Part shown: in pieces, positions 12,604-23,849 of the stretch
Layout of the letters: every line of letters begins with the position of its first letter
How positions within the stretch are numbered: position 1 is the first letter of the stretch
Assembly (NCBI GenBank): GCA_036874045.1
Contig: CM072346.1
Span: 13,306,001 to 13,370,000, forward strand
Direction of reading: 5' to 3'
DNA length: 64,000 nt
DNA from: Cymodocea nodosa
Taxonomy: Eukaryota > Streptophyta > Magnoliopsida > Alismatales > Cymodoceaceae
Program-made: the position numbers and the translations under genes
Notes under the pieces: model-generated
The model's database searches: none
What the model saw: only the letters and a program-made list of their open reading frames with translations
Told to the model about the DNA's origin: nothing

Positions 12604-13908
12604 TGTGGAAGCTGCATGCAAGGAGAAAGGAAAAACAATATTAATATATCAATCAACATTGATCTGCTCAGATACACAAAAAAATGCAACAGATAAGAAA
12701 AGGAGATTGAGTTTACAGTCGGAATTGCTGAAAATGCAGACATTTAAAAGTGTTCCAAGGAAACAACAAGGAGACTTTGATTTTCAATACAATAATGCAC
12801 TGTTGATTTTGCAGCATTGGACATAGCTATTATGATAATGGACAATACCTTCTTATCAAAGAAATGAAAATCATTTGTGTTGCAGTGATATCACATTTAA
12901 GCATAGGCTTTTTTTCACGTTTAGATTGAAAAACTACAGCCACTGCACGGTTGAAGCTTATAGCTCCAAAAGATGTTTCTTCGTGAAAATTGCTCAATAT
13001 AAGGTTACATTCCAAATGAATATATTGTCAAACCGGATGTTCATTACGAAAAAATCCAAATATAGCATGGAATTTTGTTAAAGTTGAATTTTAAGGGCAG
13101 CCATTCCCAACCACAAATGATGGCTAAAATCAAATATACGCAAAACAGAATCAGTGCATGTTGTTATCCTAGGAATGGTTGTTTTTAATTCTGCTATACT
13201 AGTAAAACATCAGAATTCTCCCTTCATGGCCCTACTTACAATAAATACCTGATGCCATTCAACGAATAAATCTAAGCTTGAGTAAACTAACAGAAAACAA
13301 AAAAAAATGCAGCTAACAATTTACCAAAAACAAATGAAAATACCAAGAGTAGAAATGTCAGCATAGGATATTATGTTTAGCAGCAAAGTATTTTCAAGTC
13401 ATCATCTGTGAATCAACAAACAAATTAACATTGCCTTTCTATCCTTTTATAGATAGACTAAGTGATCTTCCACCTCCTACAATGGAAGGTAATCTGAGTT
13501 TGAATTCAATTAGAAACATGACTACTAAATATAATAAATGCTCTTATATTAATCAAAGTCAAACAGTAGAGTGAAATTTTCATTCTCCATCACAACCAAA
13601 ATGAATAAAACAATGCCTTATGAATCATAACGGAAATAACGAATAGAAGCAAAACACCGACACTACAACCCTTCACTTTCCAGTTTTGCCACCACCTAAT
13701 CTCTCATTGTGTTTTTTTATAAATCAACAGCAAAACCAAATATTTCTCTCTTATTATGGCACCTTCTTCAACCATAAAAACACAATACCTGAGCATACAT
13801 AGAGCAGAGGAAGGGATGAGAAAGAGAAAACAAAGAAGTTTAAGAGTGGGAGAAGCTTCCATGAATGCTGATGACTCCCATTGGAATACAGAATCATGTG
13901 ATGTGGGG
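12604..13908 (-). promoter_or_regulatory. 5' leader intron and upstream region of the purine permease gene
   Basis: No convincing second coding exon is present. The splice acceptor at about 12611 implies an upstream leader exon. A candidate donor is CTCAG followed by GTATTGTG on the minus strand near 13790, which would put the leader exon around 13790-13900, directly against the LTR element at 13909. The transcription start cannot be placed from sequence alone. Confidence 0.35.
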
Positions 13909-15653
13909 TGTTACGTTCCTGAAGGATAACAACCATTGAATGGAAGGAGGCAGATGACAAAGGCTGCCAGTATATTGAAGGGAGAAGAGGGAAAATGTAA
14001 TTTTGATATTGCAATCGAGATACTGAAATAGTGGCTGTGGTAGTGGGTTCCAATGGTGTCTTCCCAATATCCCATTCACACAATGAGAGAGTGAGAGAGG
14101 GAAAATAAAGGAAGGCTACCCAGCCTTGAGAAATGGAAGTGGAACAACTTCTTTGTTCTATATCTTCCTCTGACCTTAGCTACTCCATTTATGGAGCTTG
14201 CTTACAATTACAACCATCAAACAAACTTTTAACAGAAAAGAATAACAGCACATAACACTCCTCCCCATTAGGATTGCCTACTGTCCCCAACAACTAATTC
14301 GGACACTCCTGATAGATCTCCTTCCCAAGAACTAGGACTTCAGCTCAATAGATCTCATATGGTGCATAGGCAGTTTTGTTCCCAATTATTCCCCTGTCAT
14401 CTGTCCTCATTGTGGTCACAAATTTATTTCCAGCCTGCATCACTAGAAGTGACTCGTAGAGAACCCTCTGACCCCTAAAACACTTCCAAGTCCCAATTGC
14501 TCCATTCTCTGTGAACAAGAAATAAGGACCTTGCATTGGTGCCCTTTTATCCAAGGGTCATTGCAGTTATGGTAGAGAGTTTTATCCCTTTGTTTCTTCA
14601 TTTCTGTAGGAGTTAATAATTTGATGGCTAGCATGGAGGATCCAAAAGTTACCACTCTAGCTTCTTCCGCACTTTCCCCTCTCTTTTAGTCAATATTTTT
14701 CCCAAGTCTGATTCCTTCACCCTTCCAAAACTGGTGACAGCAGCTTCATTTTTTCTCTTGAATTCAAGCTAGTCTCATTGCATTCATCAAGGAAGTCAGT
14801 CTGCTACCTGAACATCAACTCAAACTTTGTCTTTGAGACAGAAGGGGGACTTGATTCAACACCTTCTCAAACTGACTATGATATTTCTTCATGCTCGACT
14901 CCTACTACAACTTTGACAACTTGGCCAAGGGCTGCTTCCTATCATCCACTCCAAACCTCACAATCAAGTCGATCCTCAAGTCATTCCATGACCTCACCTT
15001 GGTGGTGAGCTCGTACCCATTGAACCATTTTATAGCCTCCCCTTCTAAATGAAAGGTAGAACATCTGACCTTCTAATCCTTTGGCATGCCATAAAAACTG
15101 AAGAACCTTTCCACCTAGAAGGTCCAACTAACAAGGTCGTCACCCCTTGGTATACTGGAAAAGAAAACTTCAGTGATATTTGCAACAAGGTTACCTTTCG
15201 TGCTACTCTTGTTTGTAGACGAGTCGAGGTTTTCTTCTTCCATTGGAGAAATGGAAGCCTCCTAGGCATTACAGGGTTCAACAGTAAAGTTCTTAATGGT
15301 TTCTGTGATCTCCTTCAATATCAATTGATTCTTCTGCTACATCCAAAGGAAGAGCTTGCATAACTCATCTGCATCTATTGATCCCCACGAGTAATCGTTC
15401 TCAACCGACTCTGATACAAAACTATTACATTCTCGGAGGTGTAACGATCGTCGAACAGAAGGAGGCGGATGATAAAGGCTTGACACCCAATCTTAGTCAC
15501 TAGAAAGAATTGATACCAAGGGAGGTCTTGTGGTACTAAAGTGAGGGAGAATAGGGAAAATGTAATTTCGATATCTCGATCGAGATACTGAAATAGTGGC
15601 TGTGGACTGTGGTGGTTGGTTCCAGTGGTGCCCGCTCGGTGTCCTGCTCATAC

Positions 15654-15698
<45 letters not shown>

Positions 15699-15865
15699 AG
15701 ATAAAGGAGGGCCACCTAACCTTGAGAAATGGAATCAAAACGACTCCTTTCTTCTATATCTTCTTCCGACCTCGGTTACTCAATTTATGGAGCTTGCTTA
15801 CAATTACAAGCATCAAACGAACTTTTAACGGGAAAATTAACAGAAAGGAATAACGACATGTAACA
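13909..15865 (-). mobile_element. Short two-LTR, gag-only retrotransposon (gypsy-like, non-autonomous)
   Basis: The LTRs are at 13909-14257 and 15440-15865. They share long runs (for example TGAAATAGTGGCTGTGG and TTTATGGAGCTTGCTTACAA) and, on the minus strand, begin TGTTA and end with a TAACA/TTACA tail. Five-base flanks TGGGG and TTGGG are a near-match target duplication. On the minus strand, just inside the right LTR, GTATCAGAGTCGG resembles a primer site for initiator methionine tRNA. The interior carries only a decayed gag, with readings such as FHLEGEAIKWFNGYE and KYHSQFEKVLNQV. There is no protease or polymerase. The LTRs are diverged and the right one has an (AG)n expansion, so insertion is not recent. 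Confidence 0.8.
15659..15695 (+). repeat. (AG)n microsatellite in the right LTR
   Basis: About 18 uninterrupted AG units. The left LTR has only a few at the matching place (about 14083-14100), so the expansion happened after insertion. Confidence 0.9.
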
Positions 15866-15989
15866 TTGGGAGACAAGAGTTCGCGGAGATTTTCTCTCCT
15901 GGAATAATCCATAAATAAATGAGATTCTTGAGGATCTTTTCCTCTCTTCCTCTCTCCAATTCAACCATTTATCAACAAAACCATATGAT

Positions 15990-16175
15990 TTTTGCACAAA
16001 CCTTGCGTGCCACCTGGGATTGATTGTAGATCCCCTTCCTCCCCCGAGCACCCACGACGAGGAGCCTCAAGGACCCAACGTCCGCGACGAGCCGCTCGAG
16101 CTTCAGGGCATCCCCTTCAGAGTAGCCAATCTCAAATATCGTCACGGCGGCCGAGCAGCGAGAAGACCCACCTTC
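15990..16175. other. GC-rich island with open frames on both strands
   Basis: This short block is far richer in G+C than its surroundings. On the minus strand an open frame reads FEIGYSEGDALKLERLV and then LLVVGARGRKGIYNQSQ, followed by CAG then GTGGCA, a possible splice donor. On the plus strand another frame reads PPSTHDEEPQGPNVRDEPLE. Both look protein-like and I recognise neither. It could be an exon of a small gene, a gene fragment carried by a mobile element, or the start of a retroelement gag. Confidence 0.3.
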
Positions 16176-16369
16176 CCACTTCTTTTAATAGCTTTTTTTT
16201 TGGGGGCAATTACCTTTTTAAATAGCTTTGAGATGGATTAAACAAATTATTGCGAGTTACGTAAACCTAGATCTTAAATAAATAATCTTAAGAACAATTT
16301 AAAATATATATATATATATATATATTATGTTTATAAACAAATATTGCTTTTTTTCATCTAAAATTATTC

Positions 16370-16620
16370 TTTTAAAAGCTCAGTTGGAGTTTTCTTGGGC
16401 GGCGTTTCCAAAGTTAGTCGACAAACAACGACAGGTGGTGGGCTTTCATGGGTGAAGACAAATTCGCCAGAGGGGGAAAGAAGTACGCCAAGGAAAGCGC
16501 AGGACAACTGGACAAGTGGTGCGGTAATGATTGAATCTAGAGGCGGCGGTGACGACGACAACTTCTCTCACGTAGACAATGAGTTTTCTCATCTCAGGAA
16601 GCATAAAGAGTAAAGACTGT
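16370..16620. other. Second GC-richer block, unidentified
   Basis: A 72-codon open frame on the plus strand (16395-16613) and an overlapping frame on the minus strand (16364-16561) both exist. Neither shows a known motif. It is separated from the block at 16.0-16.2 kb by an (AT)n run at about 16303-16325. It may belong to the same broken gene or element. Confidence 0.2.
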
Positions 16621-17399
16621 TGAGCTTAACGTTCGGTTCAATCGAAGGATGAAAAATAAAAATATTACGTTAAATCATTATAACCGATGGAGTACCCATT
16701 CAATTTAACTTAACATTATGAACTAATAATATACAACATCTGTGTAAATATTACGAAATATTTCTCGTCGAGTGTTTAAACACCGTAAACTAATTAAAAA
16801 TATCTTCCTGCTAAGTTCGTTCTTCGCTTACCGCCTAAGTGAAATAAATTGTTCAAAACTTGAAAACAAGAGAAAAACTTCGATAATCAAAGTATAAAAT
16901 AATAATTGTTTTTCTTAAAATAACTAAAGTTTTGATCAAATTAGAAAAACTAAAATATATCAAAACTTTACACTTCTCCTAAGGTTGTGTGCTTGCGATC
17001 TCCTTAACATTTTGTACATATTTATAATCATATACTCATGTACATGATCGAATACATGTTCACTCCACTAAATCTTCATCCATGATTGTGAAACGTAAGT
17101 TGATCGTCATTCTTCTACCATCTCTGAAATTCTTATTTTATTTGAATTTTGATTTTGAAACTGCACGTTTTTTTTTATTCGTTGTGATCTTCACTTGATC
17201 AACAACAAACTCCTATGATTTTCTCATTATACTATTTCTGTAATAAAATATAAAATGAATTTTTCTTGAAAAACTAATTTTTGTAAAATTCATCAAATAA
17301 TTTGAAATAATAATAATAAAATTCTATGAAAAATATAACATTACGTTCTGTGAAGTTTGTTCAGACAACGAACTTTCTCTGTTACATTTGAACTTGTTA
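16621..17399. other. AT-rich non-coding DNA
   Basis: No coding frame or recognisable element is seen. The next feature is the 67-bp tandem repeat. Confidence 0.4.
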
Positions 17400-17880
17400 C
17401 TATTTTAATTCAACAACATTCATGCATACGAAAGTTAAACACAATAAACTAACTTAGTTGAATTTATGTAAAGTCCATGAGTATATGTTTGTATGCAAAT
17501 GTTAAATATAACAAACTAATTTTGTTAGGTTTACATAAAAAATACGAGCACACATAAGTATAATAAAGATAAACACAACAAATTAACTTCCTTAAGTTTA
17601 CATAAATACCACAAACACTTCATAGAGTTTATAAGTCTAAACATAATAAACTAATCTCTTTGGGTTTACGTGAATACCACATACTTCTTATAAAAGTTAT
17701 GCATAAACACAACAAACTAATTCCATTGAGTTTATACAAACATTATAAACTTATGTGAAATTCATGTAACATTTAAATACAACAAACTAGTTCCGTTACG
17801 TTTACATAAACATCATAAACCTTCCTAGAGTTTACCTAAATCTTATGAACTTATTTTGTTAGGTTTGCACTTAGTGAATA
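17400..17880 (+). repeat. Tandem repeat with a period of about 67 bp, about 7 copies
   Basis: A core of the form AA(C/T)A(C/T)AA(C/T)AAACTAA...GTTTACATAAA recurs at about 17438, 17504, 17571, 17639, 17705 and 17775, with a partial copy after that. Spacings are 66-70 bases. Copies are diverged by tens of percent. No coding content. Confidence 0.75.
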
Positions 17881-20247
17881 TTTTCATGCAGTTATAATTA
17901 AATTTCCTTAACATTAGTTTCAAGTCATGCAAAGATCAAAATGATTATCATCATCAAAACATAAGATCCTTAACAATCATCTTACCATTGTTGTTGTCTA
18001 CGAATACAAGTAAATTCCTAATTTTTAACGTATATTAAAACTTTTAAATATTATCTTTTAACTTTACTCTTCTGTCATCTAATATATTACTACTAATATT
18101 AAATGTTTATTCATAAGTTATAGAAGAAGTTGTAATTGTTATTAAATCTTTAATCATTAAAAATAAAATAGGAAATATATCTTTTTATTTTTTTACCAAT
18201 TAATTATATCAAAATCTAGAAAATTAGGATTTTCTCTTGGGACCCATTTGTGTCACTTAGAAAGTTAGAAAAGTCAAGAAATAGAAAGTCAAAAAAGTTT
18301 GGAATCAAAAAGTTAGAAAACTTAGGAATTAGAAAGAAAAATTTGAAAGTGTTTATGCCACCCATAGAAAGTTAGGAAAATTATATAGCTGTTAAAAAAA
18401 ATTCTTAATTTATTTATAATACATATTTGAAATTAAAAATAAATTAATTTGACATTATATATTTTAATTATTTATGATCATAAGTATTAAAAAACATAAA
18501 TAAAAAATATTGAAATAGAAGTAAATTAAAAGAACAAAATGCAAAGTCATATCTTTTATCATGCAAAGTCAAGTATACCATCTAAATTATTTTATTAGAG
18601 ATCAACTGGAAATTGAGATTAAGGATTATGCCTAAATGTTTACAATTTTAAGAACAGAGGTTGGACCGAAAACACTATAGAATACATGGGAAATAGAGCA
18701 TTATTGAACAAAACTCATGTGATACTTAATGGTTATATATATATCGTACCTGATATATCAATTACATTTAAATTCAATCTGTACATAGTGAGTATTGATA
18801 GTTATGATGAAATAGTAGAAATTTTATCTATACATCAGATTATAACTAAACCACCATCTACCAACTATAACAAAATTCAATTGAGATTATGGTATAATGA
18901 ATATGATTTTCCTACTTTATGTTTGGTACGATGGTGGAATGACCTTTTGAAATTTCAAATTTAGATAATAGAAGACCTATATGAATGGAAATAGAGAGAT
19001 GAGTACATTGAATTATTTGTGGAAATAAAAGTATCTAGATTTATGATAACTGAGTAATATTACAAACTTTGAAATAAAGAAAGTACAAAACATAATTTAT
19101 GATTTAATAACAATAATTATGCCACATAAATTGAGACATTGTTGCACACATTTGATCTACTATTATTTTTCTTTATTCTTTACTACTACTAGCAATATGT
19201 AGTTATTCATCATTTTAAAAATGTGCTGGAAATTTTATTTCTTGATCGTGGTCTTCAGCTCCTACTTTATCTTCAAGATCTTCAAAATGTGCTGGAAATT
19301 TTATTTCTCTTTCCATACAACCTATCTAAAATATATGTTGTATGGTAGTTTGTAGAAAGATATTACTACTCCTAGGTATATACATCTAAGAACACCTAAA
19401 CAACTACTTTGACAAAATTCAAGAGTTTAAACTCTTTAGAAAACAAACATTTTCTATGGGAATTATTACAACAAATTCAAGAATAAAAATGTTTGAAATA
19501 TTTTAACCATTCTCTATTAACAAAAAAAAAATGGCATGGAGTTTCCATTAAGGGGTCGTTAGTGCACGATAAAAAAAATTCTGATGGAAAAGAAAAGAAA
19601 AAGAAAATTTGTAACAGAAGGGAAAAGAAAAATTCTAAGAAACGTTTAATGTATAACGAAAAGTTCTAATGGAAATTCTAACAAAGGGTTAGTACACAAC
19701 GAAAAGGAAATGATGAAAAAAAAAAATCAAACAATCTAATTATTTATTACAAATAATATTTGAAAAGTACAAATATATCTCAATTCAAATATTACAATGC
19801 TAAATAATATCAAGTAGTTCTTCCCTCCCATGTTGTCATCATTATATCTTCGCACATTAGGTGCATTTACACCTACTACTAAGCATCTACTCCTATAAGA
19901 ACTTTAAAGTTAACTATATTTGGGCAGGAGCAGAACCAAGATGAGTGACCATTTAAGAAGTTCTTATGTAGTGCTTATGGGCAATAGTGTTGGCTATGCT
20001 CAAACGTTGGTAAGTCGTAGTTGTGTGCAACACCTACTCAACCCATGTGCCATCGTTGTGAGCCTTGCCTCAATCAGTACTTTTAATCAAACTTTCGCCT
20101 CCTATTTGAGTGTCCATAAAGGCTCACATTCTATCTCCTCCAAGGATACTCTTGTTTGAGTGTCTAAAGAGGATTACAAAAAAAAAAAAAAAATCTTCGC
20201 ATATCTTATTTGTCATTTTTTTTCTTTGTTCTTGAGTCATTTTAACC

Positions 20248-20880
20248 TATGCATTAATTTTCATATATATCTCTCCTATTGGTTGTATGTCATCAATAAT
20301 ATTTAACTCTTTCAACTCATCTTGCAGGTCTTCAAGTAAATCTTTTTTATCAGTCTTACAAATGAAATTATGAAGTAAACAACATGCGATGACAATCTTC
20401 ACTTGTGTTTCATATGGATATGATATCTAATCGCATAATATTAAGAAATGAAATTTCACAACTCCAAACGTATGCTCAATCATTGTTCTTAGTTGTGAAT
20501 GTTTGTAGTTGAAATTTTCTACATCATTACAAGAAACTCTATTATTAACATAATTAGATAGATAGTACCTTACACCTTGATATAGACAAATATATTCTAG
20601 TAGATTTAAATATCTAATATCAATTAAGTAAAACTTAACTATATAAAAAAAAGAAAAAGTATAGTGATGTATTAATAACTTCTAGAACTAGAAAATACAT
20701 TTACCTAGTGGAACTTGAAAACCATTAGGTCTAGTAATTACATATTGGAGAATACAAGTATCAATCGTTAATATTTCCTAATCAGCTAAAATATATGTAA
20801 ATTTCATATCAAAATTAGATACTGTCGTTACATTTTGAGATAATTCAACTTTCATATTTTTAAATCTTGTTATTTTTTGT
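20248..20880 (-). pseudogene. PIF/Harbinger DDE transposase, C-terminal half, decayed
   Basis: The minus-strand reading runs LSQNVTTVSNFDMKFTYIL, then ITRPNGFQVPL, then a GT-AG intron (about 20642-20704, unsure by a few bases), then KFYLIDIRYLNLLEY, YQGVRYYLSN, FNYKHSQLRTMIEHTFGV and YPYETQVKIVIACCLLHNF, ending in TAG at 20248. These match, in order, the conserved C-terminal blocks of plant Harbinger transposases, which cut and paste PIF/Tourist elements. In-frame stops replace a tryptophan-region residue and a residue after FLILCD. The N-terminal half with the first catalytic aspartate is missing and replaced upstream by a minisatellite. It cannot encode an active enzyme. Confidence 0.85.
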
Positions 20881-21084
20881 TTATAAATCTTGCAAATCCC
20901 TCGAAAGAAAAAGCATATATACATACACAAATACATATACATACGATCGAGGAAAACAAAGGGAATAGGGAAAATTAGATAATGACCTTTGTGGAATTCC
21001 TCTCAAGATGGGAAGTAGGTCGTCATCTAGTAGGAAGCAGCAAAGATAGTCGTCGATTGTGTTTGTGGATGTCATGGAGCATGG

Positions 21085-21337
21085 AAGCGAAGGCAGTCGT
21101 ACCACAGAAGTGAAGGCAGTTGTACCATGGAAGCAAAGGTCATCGAGTAGTAGTGGAGCATGAAAGAGGAGGTTGTCGACCAGTAGCGGAGCATAGAACC
21201 GAAGGCTATCGTCTAGTAGCGGAGCATGGAAGAGTAGGTTGTCGACCACTCGTGGAGCACGGAAGCGGAGGTTGTCATTTCGCAACGAAGCACAGAAGCG
21301 GAGGTCGGCGAGCAGCAACACGAGCACGGAAGCGGAA
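21085..21337 (-). repeat. 33-bp minisatellite encoding an 11-residue repeat
   Basis: From about 21150 the sequence divides into units of exactly 33 bases, each with a GGAGCA(C/T)(G/A)GAA core followed by AGGTTGTCGACC or variants; at least five full units are visible, with looser copies to the left. On the minus strand the array is open and translates to repeats like LLVDNLLFHAP within a 148-codon frame (20881-21327). It is much more GC-rich than the flanks. I do not recognise a protein, and the open frame follows from the repeat length being divisible by three. Confidence 0.75.
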
Positions 21338-21344
21338 TAGGTAA

Positions 21345-22690
21345 AATTTGGAGGGAGGAAGGTTGGAAATTATTGACAAAAAAGGTAAAATTCGGTATTT
21401 ATATGTCGTTAATTTGGGTATTAATTATATGACATACAACTTTAGTGAAATAAAGTAAAACCATTTGACGAAGTTTATCTATTTTTAAACATAGAGATAG
21501 TTACATTTTTAGTAGATGTATTATTAAATGTAATATTACTTATTTTTCTTTAAATTCATAAAATTTAAAAATTTTCATAATAGTAGAAAAAATATTTTAA
21601 ACATTATGTGGATGATTTATTCTTCTAAATTATATTAAATTTTTTTATAAAACTCAATTATCATCAATAACATGTATGGTAACAATAGTATATCTTATTT
21701 TAGTTTTATCCTCCTAAATAACAAATGTATATGTTATAAATGTATTAATAGAACTTATTATATTAATTAGTTTCATTCTAAGTTTGTTACAAAGATCAAT
21801 AATATATTCTTTAGTTTTATTTTTGAAACTTTTTTAAATTGTAGACAATATGTTGTGAAATATAATTTTGAAAATGTTGACTATCATCAAAATTAATAGA
21901 TAAATTTTAAATAATAATAAATTTACCATATAATTCTTTAACATTCCTAATATCATAATGTTATTGTGTTATATTAATTTTAGAGTTAAAATTAATTTGT
22001 GTTTGAATTATTTTATTTTTTTTTAAGATTTTTAGATGAATAATTAACTAAATATCTAAATAAATGACTTGTAATATCTGAAGTTTTACAAAAAAAGTCT
22101 ACATTGTAGATGTTATAATAGTCTTTATTCACTGCAATATTGTCACTCGTATCTTTTATCTTTATTGTAAACTTTAACTATAAAGTAAATCTTCTTTTTG
22201 ATTTAATAGTTGTACTTGAAAATACTTTAATTTTTATGATTTGAGATTAAAAGTATTGTTATTTTAGTTGAAATGTTGAAAAATCATTATTATTAATATT
22301 ATTGAAGTTATACGTCATTTTTGCAAACAGAAGTTGAATTGAAAGTTTTGTATATTTTATAGAAGAAAAAGGAAGATTAAATGAGTACGAGTTACGAAGA
22401 AATTTTTTTTTTTTTTTTTCTCTCTCTCTCTCCTTCATAATTGGGGAAGTGGAAATCTATATATTTTTGATTTTGATGATTATAATCAATTAACATTCGC
22501 TTAAAAAAGGACAGTGTCTTGCAAAGAATGGTACATTATATATTCAATTTTTCTTACTTTCTTAGATAAGACAAATGTTAAAAAAATTAAGAAAACCTTC
22601 TAAAGTTTCCGTTTCCTAACTTTTTTTGATCCTACAAACCCTTCTTTTGCTTGAAAAAATATTATTCGTCGGAAGAATTTCGTCCAATAT
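21345..22690. other. AT-rich non-coding DNA
   Basis: No gene seen. A Harbinger-like end (AGGGTTTGTGCAGAG) starts near 22694 and faces right. Its partner end was not found, so it is a truncated MITE end. Confidence 0.35.
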
Positions 22691-22834
22691 AGAAAGGGTT
22701 TGTGCAGAGAGAAATAATAGGAAACTATAGATAAAAAAATAAAGAAAAAAAATTTTCTTTTAATTTTTTATATTTATATATAATATAAATCTTAAAAAAA
22801 TTTTTCTCATGATTTCTCAAGATGTTAAAGACAT

Positions 22835-23382
22835 TACCGTTTCGTTCGTTGCCTTAGGCGAAGACGTCCGAGAGAAAGAGAAAAACCTTCGAAAAATTTC
22901 CTGACGGAGAACCCAGTAAAATTGTAAATATCTTTTCGGTCGAGGGAGTGCACAGTAAAATTCCATCTCGGTGGTGTGCCGCTTCCAGCGTTCCCGCGCT
23001 GCAGTCTACTCGCCAATCGCGACCTCCGTTTTGTCGGAGAATCCATTTCCCGCACAATCGCCACCCATCGTCCGAGCACCATAGCCGGAAATCGAATCAC
23101 CGTTCTACTCGCCAAAACCGAACCCTACTCTACCGCCGCATGCCGAAGCGCGAGCTCCCCTGTCGGCCCACCATCACCTCCATTTCACCACCCAAACCCT
23201 CCGTTTCGCAAACTCTCCCGCTAAACCTCCATCCAAGCTCGAGCATCTAGTCTCCACGCACCCAATCGCCTGGCCTCTCCTCACTACCACGCGACCACGA
23301 CTTCCATTCAAACTCCGGCATTCGTGCTGACCGGCGGCAGCGAGAGGGCAACGAGGGGTAAAACTCATCACCATGGCAATAG
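22835..23382 (+). promoter_or_regulatory. GC-rich island, candidate gene start with a short first exon
   Basis: Base composition changes abruptly from AT-rich to GC-rich at about 22840 and back at 23390. The island ends with ACCATGGCAATAG then GTTAGCC, that is an ATG in good context, three codons plus one base, and a possible splice donor, followed by T-rich intron-like DNA. Longer open frames (22948-23250 and 22976-23224 on plus) are rich in Pro/Ser/Arg and unrecognised. The most economical reading is the 5' UTR and first exon of a plus-strand gene. Its phase would fit the first recognised RAD51C exon at 35890, but nothing else links them. Confidence 0.3.
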
Positions 23383-23519
23383 GTTAGCCTATTTCTTTTT
23401 CTGCTTAAACATCTCCGTGAGCGGTAGAATGCTGATTTTCAACTTTCATCTCTGTTGATAGACCAACCGTCTACCGAAATGTCCAATCAGAATATTGAAC
23501 TGGATTATTGTTTGTGACT

Positions 23520-23830
23520 ACATTATTATACCATGATAGTCATGCACGTATAGATCTTTATTTTACTTTTCTATTCGATCTGTCCGATTTCTATTTTAAT
23601 ATTTCTTCTAAAAAATATCTTACTTTTGCTTTAATTCAAAACTTCATCTGTTGCCATTTGGTCTACAGATTCAAAGATACGGATTTTTAAAGTTAGCACT
23701 AACCCTTTATTTTATTGTTTAATTTGTGTATATTCACGATCCTTTTTATATGTCTGTTGTCACTCCCATTGTTGGATCTTCATTTTCTCATTTTTCCTCA
23801 AGGAATGCTTCTTGATCTTTGATTTGGTAC
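23520..23830 (+). repeat. Outlying copy of the 188-bp tandem repeat
   Basis: Landmarks such as CAGATTCAAAGATACGGATTT, TTGGATCT, CTCATTTTTCCT and TTTGGTACTTTGTGT match the array at 26.6-28.1 kb. The retroelement that follows separates it from the array. Confidence 0.6.
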
Positions 23831-23849
23831 TTTGTGTTAGATGTTTGTG

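Larger units (their letters stand above)
18238..22640 (-). mobile_element. Possible full extent of a decayed PIF/Harbinger element
   Basis: The left boundary starts GGGACCCATTTGTGTCACTT and continues to AAGTTAG. The right boundary, in reverse complement, starts AAGGGTTTGTAGGATC and also continues to AAGTTAG. The termini are weakly similar to each other and to those of the Harbinger-type MITEs here. A transposase relic lies between them on the minus strand. The termini and target duplication are not clean, so the extent is a suggestion. Confidence 0.35.

Noticed and set aside
16449-16535. 28-codon frame starting MGEDKFARGGKK
   Set aside because: It is too short to support without a homologue, and overlaps two other open frames.
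18686-18964. 92-codon open frame near the left end of the possible Harbinger element
   Set aside because: I considered it as the second (Myb-like) Harbinger protein, but it shows no SANT/Myb tryptophan pattern and lies on the opposite strand to the transposase.
19549-19710. Another possible MITE starting GGGGTCGTTAGTGCAC
   Set aside because: The similar motif near 19686 (GGGTTAGTACACAAC) is in direct, not inverted, orientation, and no matching right end was found.
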